Positions 54,365-62,795 are shown, numbered from the stretch's first letter. The stretch: 64,000 bases of DNA from Polaribacter sp. L3A8 (GCF_009796785.1 NZ_CP047026.1:62001-126000), one strand, 5' to 3'. The notes: generated by a model from the letters alone, not told the origin. Made by a program: numbers and translations.

Positions 54365-56191
54365 ATGAAAAAAATTACTCTATTATTTGCTTTATTGATC
54401 ACATCAATAGGCTTTTCTCAACAACAAGAATATCATTTAGATTTTGAAGAAGGTACACCATCTGGAATTGCGTCTAATTGGTATACGTTTGATAACCAAC
54501 CTGCTCCTGCAGAGATTGTTGACAACCCCAATTTAAATGGTGTAAATACTACCGCTTCTAAAGTGATGAAAGTTGTTATGGGACCTGGCAATGCTTTTTA
54601 CGCAGGTGTTAATAATAAATGGGAAGACTCTAAATTTGGTACTTGGAAAATAGACATGAGTGTTGCCAGCAACCTAACCTTAACTATGGACGTACATAAG
54701 AATTACGTAGGTACTGTAGGTATTAAAATGGGAACAAATAGTGCAGGAACTTCATTTCAAATTACAGACCAGAATGTTGGTAATACAGTGGTAAATGAAT
54801 GGCAAACATTAACTTTCGATCTTTCTGGAATAAACCCTAATGGAGATTTATCTAACATCAGTCAAATGGTTGTTTTTGTAGATTGGACGCAAGATATGGC
54901 AGATAGAGCAGCAGGAAATACCATATATATAGACAATATTAAATTTAATGCAGAAAAATTAACAGATGCACCAGAAGCACCTGTTGCAGGTACAGCTTCT
55001 TTACCATTAGATTTTGAAAGCGAAATAACTTGGTCAGATTTTGATGGAGGAGTTGTATCAACAGAAACAAACCCTTATAACAATGCAGACAATAGTTCTG
55101 CAAAAGTTGGTAAGATGGTAAAATTTGAAGGTAAAACTTGGGGAGGAAGTGCGTTAACCTTAAGTTCTGCAATGGATTTTGCGAATAATGATACTTTTAC
55201 AATGAAAGTATATTCACCAAGAGTAGGAGCAAAAGTATTATTAAAAGTAGAAAATTCTGGAGATGCAGGAATTAATTTTAGTAAAGAAGTTCTAACAACC
55301 ATAGCAAATGGATGGGAAACTTTAACTTTTGATTATGCAACTATTAGTAAGGCTAATTCGTATGATAAATTGGTCTTAATATTTGATAATGGAACAGTTG
55401 GAGATGGTTCTGCTAACTTTACTTTTTATATAGATGATATTGCATTAACTTCTTCAGGTGTTGTGCTTCCTACAGTAGCATTACCTTTAGATTTTGAAAG
55501 TGCAACAACATGGACCAATTTTGATGGAGGAGTTGTTACCACAGAAACAAATCCATATAACAATGCAGATAATTCTTCTGCAAATGTTGGTAAAATGGTA
55601 AAAAATGCAGGTCAACCTTGGGGTGGCAGTGTCGTAAAATTAAGTTCAGCAATGGATTTTGCAGCAAATGATACTTTTACAATGAAAGTATATTCGCCAA
55701 GATCAAATGCAAAAGTGTTATTAAAAGTAGAAAATTCTGCAAGTCCAGCTACTAGTTTCGAGAAAGAAATAACCATAACCACAGCAAATGCGTGGGAAAC
55801 AATTACGTTCGATTATTCAGCAATTCCTAGTGGATCATATGATAGCGTTGTTTTAATTTTCGATTTAGGAACTATGGGAGACGGAAGTGCAAACTATACC
55901 TTTTATATGGACGATCTTATGTTGTTTAATGCAGCAACTGCAAGCGTGTCAGACAATAAATTACTAAATGTTTCTATGTATCCTAACCCAACTACGAGCA
56001 GTTTAAATATTTCTGCACAAAGCACTATTAAAAATGCTGCCATTTATAATATTTTAGGGAAACAAGTTATCAGTTTAGCAATCAATAAAAACAGTGAATC
56101 TATAGATGTTTCTAACTTAGCATCTGGTATTTATTTAATTAAATACACTGTAGATAATGCTGTAGGTACTGCAAAGTTTATTAAAGAATAA
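54365..56191 (+). CDS. T9SS-exported protein with tandem glycan-binding-like modules
   Basis: 608 residues with a signal peptide (MKKITLLFALLITSIGFSQ). A divergent first module (about 22-200) is followed by two similar modules of 160 residues each (about 213-360 and 373-520). Each opens LPLDFES and ends in FYIDDI or FYMDDL, the pattern of galactose-binding-like beta-sandwiches (CIA30 or CBM type). A type A sorting domain closes the protein (SMYPNPTTSSLNISAQ). There is no catalytic motif. Two upstream elements shared with laminarin susC make it a likely member of the laminarin response, perhaps a secreted glucan-binding protein. Function is inference. Confidence 0.83.
   Translation: MKKITLLFALLITSIGFSQQQEYHLDFEEGTPSGIASNWYTFDNQPAPAEIVDNPNLNGVNTTASKVMKVVMGPGNAFYAGVNNKWEDSKFGTWKIDMSVASNLTLTMDVHKNYVGTVGIKMGTNSAGTSFQITDQNVGNTVVNEWQTLTFDLSGINPNGDLSNISQMVVFVDWTQDMADRAAGNTIYIDNIKFNAEKLTDAPEAPVAGTASLPLDFESEITWSDFDGGVVSTETNPYNNADNSSAKVGKMVKFEGKTWGGSALTLSSAMDFANNDTFTMKVYSPRVGAKVLLKVENSGDAGINFSKEVLTTIANGWETLTFDYATISKANSYDKLVLIFDNGTVGDGSANFTFYIDDIALTSSGVVLPTVALPLDFESATTWTNFDGGVVTTETNPYNNADNSSANVGKMVKNAGQPWGGSVVKLSSAMDFAANDTFTMKVYSPRSNAKVLLKVENSASPATSFEKEITITTANAWETITFDYSAIPSGSYDSVVLIFDLGTMGDGSANYTFYMDDLMLFNAATASVSDNKLLNVSMYPNPTTSSLNISAQSTIKNAAIYNILGKQVISLAINKNSESIDVSNLASGIYLIKYTVDNAVGTAKFIKE
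55001..55923 (+). repeat. Two tandem module repeats in the T9SS protein gene (480-bp period)
   Basis: In-frame repeats begin at 55001 (TTACCATTAGATTTTGAAAG) and 55481 (TTACCTTTAGATTTTGAAAG), 480 bases or 160 codons apart. Long stretches such as TNPYNNADNSSA and NDTFTMKVYSPR are identical in the encoded proteins. Confidence 0.8.
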
Positions 56192-56213
56192 CTTTATTTC
56201 TTTACAATAATTT

Positions 56214-56246
56214 AAAAGAGATGCTATTTTAGGATCTCTTTTTTTT
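56214..56246 (+). terminator. Terminator of the T9SS repeat protein gene
   Basis: AAAAGAGAT against ATCTCTTTT, a 9-bp stem followed by a run of T, starting 23 bases after the stop. Confidence 0.8.
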
Positions 56247-56365
56247 GCATTTTTTATAACTTAAATTATAAACAAAACAGTAATTTTTAATGTATGAGTA
56301 AATATAAACTGACTTCATTTGCTACTATAAAACTCAATATTGTAGATTAAGAACTTTAAATAAAA

Positions 56366-56406
56366 TAAAAAAAGTGTCTAAATTAAATTTTAGGCACTTT
56401 TTTTTG
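56366..56406 (+). terminator. Second terminator-like hairpin
   Basis: AAGTGTCTAAA against TTTAGGCACTT (one G-T pair) flanked by A- and T-runs. It resembles the hairpin at 59863-59893 and has no obvious gene of its own upstream. Confidence 0.7.
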
Positions 56407-56623
56407 TTGTAAATAATTGTGATAGATGTATTTTATTTATCAAACCATTCTTTTTAGAAGAAATAAACTTAATCTGAGTTTAATATTTATCAAAAGAATA
56501 TAACTATTATCCTAAATAGGAGCATAATAGTTTAATTGTTTGTTTTTTAGGTAGTTGTGTTTTGTTTTTTAGTTTTTTAGGATGAGTAATTGTGTTAATT
56601 TAGCGATATAAAAACTTAAAATT

Positions 56624-59602
56624 ATGACCAAACTAAAACTAAAATTTTACGCATTATTTATTTTTTCATTAATATCCTATGGTATTCAAGCTCAATCTAT
56701 TGTAGATAAACATGGTAGATTACGGGTTGATGGTAATACTATTGTAGACAAATCTGGCACCTCTATTAGTTTAGCTGGTAACAGCTTATTTTGGAGTAAC
56801 GCAGGAGATTCTTCAGATTTTTACAATTCGAGTACAGTGAATCATTTAGCCGATAATTGGAATAGTTCAATTATTAGAATTGCCATGGGTGTAAAAGAAT
56901 CATGGGATGGAGGAACAGGATACATTGATAGTCCTATTGCTCAAAAAAACAAAATTAAAAAAGTAATAGATGCTGCAATAGCCAAAGGTATTTATGTTAT
57001 TATAGATTGGCATACCCATGAGGCTGAAAATTATCAAGAAGAATCTGTTGCCTTTTTTAGAGAAATGGCAGAGTTATACGGACAAAATGATAATGTTATT
57101 TATGAAATTTATAATGAACCCATAAAGCAACCTTGGTCTGTGGTAAAATCTTATGCTACTCAGGTAATTAATGCAATTCGTTCTAAAGATTCAGATAATT
57201 TAATCATTGTAGGTTCCCCTAATTGGTCTCAAGATGTTGATGTTGCATCTCAAAGCCCAATAGTAGATAGTAATACAGCATATGCTTTACATTTTTATGC
57301 GGGTACACATTCTGGATTTTTAAGAGACAAAGTTAAAAAAGCATTAAATAACGGAGTTGCAATTTTTGCAACAGAATGGGGAGCTGTAAATGCAGACGGT
57401 AAAGGAGATGCATCTGTTTCCGAAACAGAAGAATGGATGCGTTTTTTAAAGGAAAATAAAATAAGTCATGTAAATTGGGCGGTTAGTGATAAACCAGAAG
57501 GCGCATCAATTATAAATTCGGGTAAAGGAATTTCTGGGTTGCAAAATGATGATTTAACTGCAACAGGAGTATTTGTAAAAGACATTATAAAAAACTGGTC
57601 TGATGATACTCCTAAAAATGAAGATACTACCACTACAGGTAAAATTGAATGTAATACCGTAGAGTGTATTTTAAATGCAATGAAAAATGCAAAACCAGGA
57701 AACGAAATTATTATAGCTCCAGGTACTTATGTTGCATTAGAAAAAGACAATACTAATGGTAGAGCATCTCTATTTTTTTCTGCAAAAGATGGTAATGCAG
57801 ATAAGCCTATTATAATTAGAGCAAAAGATGCTCTTAACCCTCCAATTCTTAAAGGAAAAGAAGGTAAATATGATGGATACGTAATGAGAATTATAGGTGA
57901 TTACTGGCAAATAAAAAACCTTATTTTAGAAGATGGTTCTAAAGGATTGGTATTTGATAATGCAAATAATGGTCTTATAGAAAACATAACTGTTAGAGAT
58001 ATAGGTGAAGAAGGTATACATTTAAGAGATGGCTCTAGTAATAATTTAGTTACTGGTTGTAACGTTTCTAATACAGGTGTTAAAAAACCAGGTTTTGGAG
58101 AGGGTTTGTATGTTGGTTCAGATAAATCTCAACACAACAATCCTTATAGTCCAGATTGTAATAATAATACAATAGAAAATTGTATTATTGGTCCTAATGT
58201 TGCTGCAGAAGGGGTAGATATAAAAGAAGGAACTTTAAATACTATTATTAGAAACTGTACTTTTTCTGCAGAGGGAATTACAGGAGAAAATAGTGCAGAC
58301 GCTTTTATAGATCTTAAAGGAGCGTATACCTTTGTGTATGGTAATACTTTTAATTTAGATGGATCTACAATTATAAATTCTGCAATAGATTTTCAAGATC
58401 GAAAAACAAATTACAATACAGGTTATAGAAATGCTGTTTTTAATAATACATTTAATTTAGGTACAAGAGGAGCAGATATTCCTTCAATGCGAGCAAAAGG
58501 AGGTAGCCCTTCAGAAATTCATTTCTGGAACAATACTCGTAATCCTAATACAGCAGACCCAACAAGTAGTTTTTCTTTAAAAGCTATGGTTTTATCTTGC
58601 CCTAGTTGGAATATTGTAAAATGTGATAATGGAGACACAGGTAATAGTGCCCCTACCGTTAGCATTAAATTGCCTAATAATGGAACTAAATTTACAGTAG
58701 GAGAAACAATTTCTATAGAAGCTATTGCTGCAGACAGTGATGGTAGTATTGCTAAAGTAGAATTTTATAATAATAACGAAAAATTAGGTGAAGATAGTTC
58801 AGCTCCGTATAAATATAGCATTACAAATGCACAAATAGGAAACTATAATTTGTCTGTAAAAGCAATCGATAATATAGGCGCTACAGCAGAAGCTAATATT
58901 ACCGTTACAGTAAGTAATGTAATAGATACAGATACAAGTTGTGTTTTTAATACGCCATCACCAAACGCGTTACCAACATTTACAGATGCTGTTTTTTTAA
59001 ATGCACACGTACTTGGTACAGGAGGACCAGATTTATCTAATTTAAAAAAATTTAGAATTAACTGGAATAGTACAAGTAATATATTGGGCAGATTTGCAAT
59101 AAATACCAAGAATGGTGTTCCTACTTATTATCTAGATTTAAAAAAGAAAATGACTTATGATTTTGGTAACTCAAAACCAGAGTTAACTATCAGTAATTCG
59201 GGTATTTCTAATTTAGATGATTCTTATTGGGTAGCAGAAAATAATGGAAATTTTGTAATGGTTTCTAAAAGTGGAAACTTTACAATTTACTTTAATAATT
59301 CTACAACAGCACCAAGTTGTAATAGTGTACAAAGTTTACAAAAAGTTTCAGAGATAAAAATAAAAGAGCAAATAAAATTATATCCTAATCCTGTTAGAAA
59401 TCAACAGTTAACAATTACCCATATACCAGAAAAAGGAGCAATCGTAAAAATATTCGATTTGCAAGGTAAAGTTGTAATAAAACAAACATTAGGAAATACA
59501 TCTAAAACAGTATTAGATATTTCTCAATTAAAAACAGGTTTATATGTTGTTTCTATTCAAAATAAAGGAGTTCTAAAAACAATCTTACTTTCTAAATTGT
59601 AA
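56624..59602 (+). CDS. GH5 / parallel beta-helix fusion with Ig-like and T9SS domains
   Basis: 992-residue exported protein. Signal peptide (LKFYALFIFSLISYGIQAQ). GH5 catalytic domain at about 28-330 (endoglucanase GH5_2-like), with the acid/base Glu165 in YEIYNEP and the nucleophile Glu251 in FATEWGA. A linker with NEDTTTTG leads to a right-handed parallel beta-helix (about 343-670) with turns such as WQIKNLILEDGSKGLVFDN and NTIENCIIGPN, as in pectate lyase or chondroitinase B-like folds. A bacterial Ig-like domain (about 680-765, TVSIKLPNNGTKF) and an unrecognised ~130-residue domain (CVFNTPSPNALPTFTDAVF onward) come next. A type A T9SS sorting domain (KLYPNPVRNQQLTITH) ends the protein. 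The substrate is probably a beta-glucan or mannan; the helix may be catalytic or binding. It is a single-gene unit with its own terminator. Confidence 0.88.
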   Translation: MTKLKLKFYALFIFSLISYGIQAQSIVDKHGRLRVDGNTIVDKSGTSISLAGNSLFWSNAGDSSDFYNSSTVNHLADNWNSSIIRIAMGVKESWDGGTGYIDSPIAQKNKIKKVIDAAIAKGIYVIIDWHTHEAENYQEESVAFFREMAELYGQNDNVIYEIYNEPIKQPWSVVKSYATQVINAIRSKDSDNLIIVGSPNWSQDVDVASQSPIVDSNTAYALHFYAGTHSGFLRDKVKKALNNGVAIFATEWGAVNADGKGDASVSETEEWMRFLKENKISHVNWAVSDKPEGASIINSGKGISGLQNDDLTATGVFVKDIIKNWSDDTPKNEDTTTTGKIECNTVECILNAMKNAKPGNEIIIAPGTYVALEKDNTNGRASLFFSAKDGNADKPIIIRAKDALNPPILKGKEGKYDGYVMRIIGDYWQIKNLILEDGSKGLVFDNANNGLIENITVRDIGEEGIHLRDGSSNNLVTGCNVSNTGVKKPGFGEGLYVGSDKSQHNNPYSPDCNNNTIENCIIGPNVAAEGVDIKEGTLNTIIRNCTFSAEGITGENSADAFIDLKGAYTFVYGNTFNLDGSTIINSAIDFQDRKTNYNTGYRNAVFNNTFNLGTRGADIPSMRAKGGSPSEIHFWNNTRNPNTADPTSSFSLKAMVLSCPSWNIVKCDNGDTGNSAPTVSIKLPNNGTKFTVGETISIEAIAADSDGSIAKVEFYNNNEKLGEDSSAPYKYSITNAQIGNYNLSVKAIDNIGATAEANITVTVSNVIDTDTSCVFNTPSPNALPTFTDAVFLNAHVLGTGGPDLSNLKKFRINWNSTSNILGRFAINTKNGVPTYYLDLKKKMTYDFGNSKPELTISNSGISNLDDSYWVAENNGNFVMVSKSGNFTIYFNNSTTAPSCNSVQSLQKVSEIKIKEQIKLYPNPVRNQQLTITHIPEKGAIVKIFDLQGKVVIKQTLGNTSKTVLDISQLKTGLYVVSIQNKGVLKTILLSKL

Positions 59603-59628
59603 AAAAAACAAGTTTGTATAAAAAATAG

Positions 59629-59667
59629 TAAGCAGTACAATAAAATAATTATTGTACTGCTTATTTA
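59629..59667 (+). terminator. Terminator of the GH5 fusion gene
   Basis: Perfect 15-bp stem, TAAGCAGTACAATAA against TTATTGTACTGCTTA, with a five-base loop. The T-run after it is short, but the stem is very stable. Confidence 0.75.
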
Positions 59668-59687
59668 AATTAATATGGTATGCTTTA

Positions 59688-59741
59688 TTAATAATATAAA
59701 GCCTCTAAAGTTAAAATATCTAAAAAGCCATCAGTAAAAAC
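59688..59741 (-). pseudogene. 3' remnant of a peptidoglycan-binding-domain gene
   Basis: On the minus strand this 18-codon stretch reads VFTDGFLDILTLEALYY then stop. It aligns with the last residues of the intact gene at 61008-61658 (FADGVLDILTLDTLFE then stop). The DNA match includes CTAAAGTTAAAATATCTAAA. The rest of the gene copy is missing: at 59741 it changes abruptly into the remnant described next. Confidence 0.75.
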
Positions 59742-59744
59742 ACT

Positions 59745-59840
59745 AAATCTATAGATGTTTCTAACATAGCATCTAATATTAATTTAATAAACTACACCGT
59801 AAATAATACGGTCAGAACTACAAAATTTATAAAAGAATAA
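59745..59840 (+). pseudogene. 3' remnant of a T9SS sorting-domain gene
   Basis: On the plus strand this reads SIDVSNIASNINLINYTV...TKFIKE then stop. It aligns nearly residue for residue with the end of the T9SS repeat protein gene at about 56099-56191 (SIDVSNLASGIYLIKYTV...AKFIKE). The body of the gene copy is missing. The following hairpin also resembles the one at 56366. Confidence 0.8.
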
Positions 59841-59862
59841 CATTAAATTAAAATAGTATAAG

Positions 59863-59893
59863 CGTCTAAAATTAATTTTTTAGACGTTTTTTT
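59863..59893 (+). terminator. Terminator downstream of the T9SS remnant
   Basis: CGTCTAAAA against TTTTAGACG, 9-bp stem, T-run after it. Similar in sequence to the hairpin at 56366-56406, suggesting it was duplicated along with the gene tail. Confidence 0.75.
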
Positions 59894-59914
59894 ATGCAAA
59901 ATAATATTCTTTTT

Positions 59915-59993
59915 GGGCGTTACCTAAAGGTCGGGCTTTTCACTATATCTTTTTGTAAAAAAACAAAAAGGATGCCGTTTCAATCCCTAACGC
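59915..59993. repeat. Structured intergenic repeat element (GGATGCC/GGGCTTTT type)
   Basis: A 79-base element closed by GCGTTA (59917-59922) and TAACGC (59988-59993). It contains an inner CTTTTTGT/ACAAAAAG hairpin and the conserved-looking blocks GGTCGGGCTTTT, TATATC and GGATGCCGTTTCAATCCC. From memory, elements with these blocks are scattered between genes in many flavobacterial genomes. It may be an RNA element or a mobile palindromic repeat. Only one copy occurs in this window. Confidence 0.6.
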
Positions 59994-60422
59994 AAGCAAT
60001 TTTGCCAACGAATTAACAAAATAGAAGAACGTATTTGTATTTTTATAAAAGTCCACTTTAAACCTTTTTCACTGTTTTATTTCAAAAGATAAAAATATAA
60101 TAGAAATATCTGTAAAAAAAGGAAAAAGAGGACGTACTTTTGTCGTTGCTAAAGTTTTAAGAATATTTCTAATAGAATTGATAAACAATTCTTTCTCTAG
60201 AAAGCAGTTTATAAAATGGCACAATTGATGAATATATAAACAAAGAAGATGTTGTTATTAATAATTTACAAAAAAAAAGGTGTATATTATAATAGCATAC
60301 AAATGAAAAAGAGACATTAAAAAAAATAAAAAATTATTTAAAAGTAGCGCAATCCACTTAAAATGATTTTTAAAATAGAATAAAAGAGTCATTTATTTTA
60401 CAATGACAAACAAAGAAAAAAA
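59994..60422. other. AT-rich gap, probably decayed DNA
   Basis: About 430 bases without a recognisable gene. An open frame without a start codon runs 60049-60228 (59 sense codons, including KKGKRGRTFVVAKVL) and matches nothing I know. Together with the neighbouring gene remnants the region looks like degraded coding material. Just before the TPR gene an ATG at 60403 opens a ten-codon frame in another register. Confidence 0.45.
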
Positions 60423-60974
60423 ATGGGAACACTAGTAAATAATTATATTTTTAAAGCATTAGAAAGTTACCCTTTCGATTTAGAAGAGGTAATGGAGGCT
60501 TTAAATTTTGCATTGTCTTACGATGATAAAAATACAATGGCATTAACTTTAATGGGAAGAGTTTATGCAGAAAAGTTATATAAATATGAAGAAGCAATTG
60601 TTTATTTTAAACAAGCTTTGGCAGAAAATATTCATGCTTTTGAGGTATATGCACCTTATATAAATACACTTTTATGGAATGAAGATTATAAAGAAGTAGA
60701 AGATTTTATAGATTTTGCATTAAAAGTAAAAGGATCTGATAAAGCACTTTTATATCTTAAAAAAGCCATTTTATATGAACAATTAAAAGATTATAAAACA
60801 GCTATAACATATATAAAATTAGCAAAAGAGCATACGTTTAATTCAGAATTTATGGCAGACATTACTATTGAAAAAGATAGAATAAAAGGTAAAATGCCAA
60901 ATAAGAAGAAAAAGAAAACCAAAAATCCTAAGAATACTGACTCAAAGGTAAAGGCTTCAAAAAGCAAAAAATAA
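60423..60974 (+). CDS. Tetratricopeptide-repeat protein, hypothetical
   Basis: 183 residues, no signal peptide or membrane segment. Helical repeats fit TPR units: ALNFALSYDDKNTMALTLMGRVYAEKLYKYEEAIVYFKQALAENIHAF covers about residues 25-74, and LLYLKKAILYEQLKDYKTAITYIKLAKEH lies near residues 110-138. The C-terminus is a lysine-rich tail (KKKKKTKNPKN). The start is uncertain: an ATG at 60403 opens MTNKEKK in a different frame and could be the true N-terminus if the A-run at about 60414-60422 contains a frameshift. Function unknown; it converges on the next gene across a shared hairpin. Confidence 0.7.
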   Translation: MGTLVNNYIFKALESYPFDLEEVMEALNFALSYDDKNTMALTLMGRVYAEKLYKYEEAIVYFKQALAENIHAFEVYAPYINTLLWNEDYKEVEDFIDFALKVKGSDKALLYLKKAILYEQLKDYKTAITYIKLAKEHTFNSEFMADITIEKDRIKGKMPNKKKKKTKNPKNTDSKVKASKSKK

Positions 60975-60978
60975 TTTT

Positions 60979-61004
60979 AAGATGTTAGTAAAAGCTAACA
61001 TCTT
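60979..61004. terminator. Bidirectional hairpin between convergent genes
   Basis: Perfect 10-bp stem, AAGATGTTAG against CTAACATCTT, loop TAAAAG, immediately after the TPR gene and just before the stop of the convergent gene. Confidence 0.75.
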
Positions 61005-61007
61005 TGG

Positions 61008-61658
61008 TTATTCAAATAAAGTATCTAAAGTTAAAATATCTAAAACACCATCAGCAAATAGGTTGTTTTTTTCTTCGAAAATTTTAATAGCATTCAGTGT
61101 TTCAATTTTATAAACACCATCTGTAGTAATCTCAAAACCTTTTTTATTTAATTGCTTTTGAATTTCATAAATAAAAGCAGTTTTATAGCCATTAATCAAT
61201 GCTTTATCAGGATTAAACATCCTTTTAATTTTGTTTTTTACTAAAGATTTTTGGTAGGCTTTAAAATCAGTTCCTGTTTCTTCTAAAAATTGTATTTCTT
61301 TGTTATTTAAACCGTTTGCTTTTAAAATTTTAGAGTTTTCTAATTTACTTTCATAGTATTTAATGCTGGCAAGTTTATTTGCATACTTTTTAACGGCTAA
61401 TTTAGTTTCTTCAGTAGCATCTTCAGGAGCTCTAATATCTATATTATTAGCAGTCCATTGCATTTTTACAAAGCTGTTTATGTCTTCAATTACCTTGTAA
61501 TAACTAAGTACAGTTTCTTGGTTATAATAAGCTAAATCTATTTTTTTTATTGTTTTATAATTAATATTAGGAGCGTTGTACCTTTTGTATTGCTGGTATT
61601 TTCCATAACCAATACTAAAAGCAATAATTAGTAATAATAAAATAATGAGTTGTTTCAT
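61008..61658 (-). CDS. Membrane-anchored protein with C-terminal peptidoglycan-binding domain
   Basis: 216 residues. An N-terminal hydrophobic helix (MKQLIILLLLIIAFSIGYG) acts as a signal anchor. A mostly helical middle (about 40-160) is not recognised. The last ~55 residues (AFIYEIQKQLNKKGFEITTDGVYKIETLNAIKIFEEKNNLFADG) match the peptidoglycan-binding type 1 repeat, with its QKxLNxxGF and TxxAIKxFQ-like pattern. It may attach something to the cell wall; no catalytic domain is present. A short duplicated tail of this gene survives at 59688-59741. Confidence 0.75.
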   Translation of the reverse strand: MKQLIILLLLIIAFSIGYGKYQQYKRYNAPNINYKTIKKIDLAYYNQETVLSYYKVIEDINSFVKMQWTANNIDIRAPEDATEETKLAVKKYANKLASIKYYESKLENSKILKANGLNNKEIQFLEETGTDFKAYQKSLVKNKIKRMFNPDKALINGYKTAFIYEIQKQLNKKGFEITTDGVYKIETLNAIKIFEEKNNLFADGVLDILTLDTLFE

Positions 61659-61730
61659 AGCAAGTAATTGTAGCTCTTTAAAAAGAGAACAAAAATACGG
61701 TAAAGTTTCTAAAAAAATAGAAAGAAAAGG

Positions 61731-62756
61731 TTAAGAATGTTCTGTATTTGTAGAGTCTCTAGCTATAAGAGCAACATCTAAAATTCTTTTAGTAAACGTT
61801 TGTTTAACTACTGCTTTTTTAGCATGTTCCAAGAATGCAAAAGCAGCTTGTTTACCAATTTCATCACTATGTTGATCTATACTTGTTATTGTAGGTGTTG
61901 TCATCGATGTAAAGGGTTCGTTACCAAAACCAACCAAAGCAATTTCATTAGGTATTTTAATATTATTTTCTTTTAATACTTGTAAAGCACCTAATGCAGC
62001 ATAATCACCTGCAACATAAACAGCGTCTGGTCTGTTTTTTAGAGATAAAAGCTGAGTCATTTTTTCTCTTCCATCTTTTATACTAAGATTACTTTCTATT
62101 AGTAATTCTTCATCTAAAGGTAAATTATTCTTTTTTAAAGCATCAATATACCCTCTAATTCTGTTGTTAAAAATTCTAGTATGCTTAAAACCACCAATGT
62201 GAGCAATTCTTTTGCATCCTTTATCAACAAGGTGTTCTACAATTATTTGGCTACTATTGTAATCATCTATACCAATATAATCTACATTTAAATCATTTTC
62301 ACCTCTATCAAACATAATTAATGGAATGCCTGCTTTTTTAACTTTTTCAAAATACGTTAAATCTACAGTTTCATTGGCCATAGAAGCAATTATGCCATCT
62401 ACTTGTGTATATAATAAGGTGTCAATACTGGCACATTCTTTTTTAAACGATTCGTTAGATTGTGTAATAATAATATTATAACCTTCTTTATTTAATACCT
62501 CTTCTAAATTTTGAATGACTGATGAAAAAAAGTTGCTGTTTGTTCTAGGTACAATTACACCTACTAATTTACTTTTTCCACTTCTTAGTGCACTTGCTAA
62601 ATAATTTGGTTGGTAATTAAGATTTTTTGCCACCTGTCTAACTGCTTTTTTTGTTTTCTCACTAATTCGAGTATCATTATGTAAGGCTTTAGAAACAGCT
62701 GCAGGTGAAATGTTTAGAACATTTGCAATATCTTTTATGGTAGTTTTCTTTTTGAT
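61731..62756 (-). CDS. LacI-family regulator with a non-canonical start codon
   Basis: 341 residues if read from ATC at 62756 (or 342 from ATT at 62759). The full LacI architecture is in frame: HTH TIKDIANVLNISPAAVSKAL, hinge (LNYQPNYLASALRSGK), then the effector domain from KLVGVIVPRTNSNFFSS to about RDSTNTEHS. The start is the problem: between the in-frame stop at 62787-62789 and the GTG at 62633 there is no ATG, GTG or TTG, and starting at GTG would remove the whole HTH. Alignment with the first LacI-type protein of this window (MKKKITIKTIAKEL) puts the initiator at ATC 62754-62756. It sits divergent to kdgK, with palindromic operators near both starts. A role as repressor of a keto-deoxy-gluconate module is inferred. 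Either a rare AUC/AUU start or start-loss decay applies. Confidence 0.78.
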   Translation of the reverse strand: MKKKTTIKDIANVLNISPAAVSKALHNDTRISEKTKKAVRQVAKNLNYQPNYLASALRSGKSKLVGVIVPRTNSNFFSSVIQNLEEVLNKEGYNIIITQSNESFKKECASIDTLLYTQVDGIIASMANETVDLTYFEKVKKAGIPLIMFDRGENDLNVDYIGIDDYNSSQIIVEHLVDKGCKRIAHIGGFKHTRIFNNRIRGYIDALKKNNLPLDEELLIESNLSIKDGREKMTQLLSLKNRPDAVYVAGDYAALGALQVLKENNIKIPNEIALVGFGNEPFTSMTTPTITSIDQHSDEIGKQAAFAFLEHAKKAVVKQTFTKRILDVALIARDSTNTEHS

Positions 62757-62773
62757 AATATTTTTTTTATATC

Positions 62774-62795
62774 TTTGCTTAATCGTTTAAGCAAA
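62774..62795. promoter_or_regulatory. LacI-type operator at the promoter of the second LacI gene
   Basis: Nine-base arms TTTGCTTAA and TTAAGCAAA flank the core TCGT. It overlaps the -7 box and the predicted transcription start of the LacI-type gene, the layout expected for autorepression. Confidence 0.75.

Larger units (their letters stand above)
56192..56623. other. Gap with two terminators and no clear gene
   Basis: 432 bases between two T9SS protein genes. It holds terminators at 56214-56246 and 56366-56406. Between them is only an 18-codon ATG-initiated frame (56294-56350), with no recognisable function. The right part contains a TCCTAAATAGGA palindrome (56510-56521) and a T-rich element, TGTTTGTTTTTT (56537-56548), 87 bases before the next gene. 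Confidence 0.55.

Noticed and set aside
56294..56350. 18-codon ATG-initiated frame between two terminators
   Set aside because: Too short, no recognisable sequence and no clear promoter; possibly a decayed gene start.
61731..62633. LacI-type regulator starting at GTG 62633
   Set aside because: This start deletes the complete DNA-binding helix-turn-helix, which is intact and in frame upstream; a non-canonical start is more plausible than a headless regulator.
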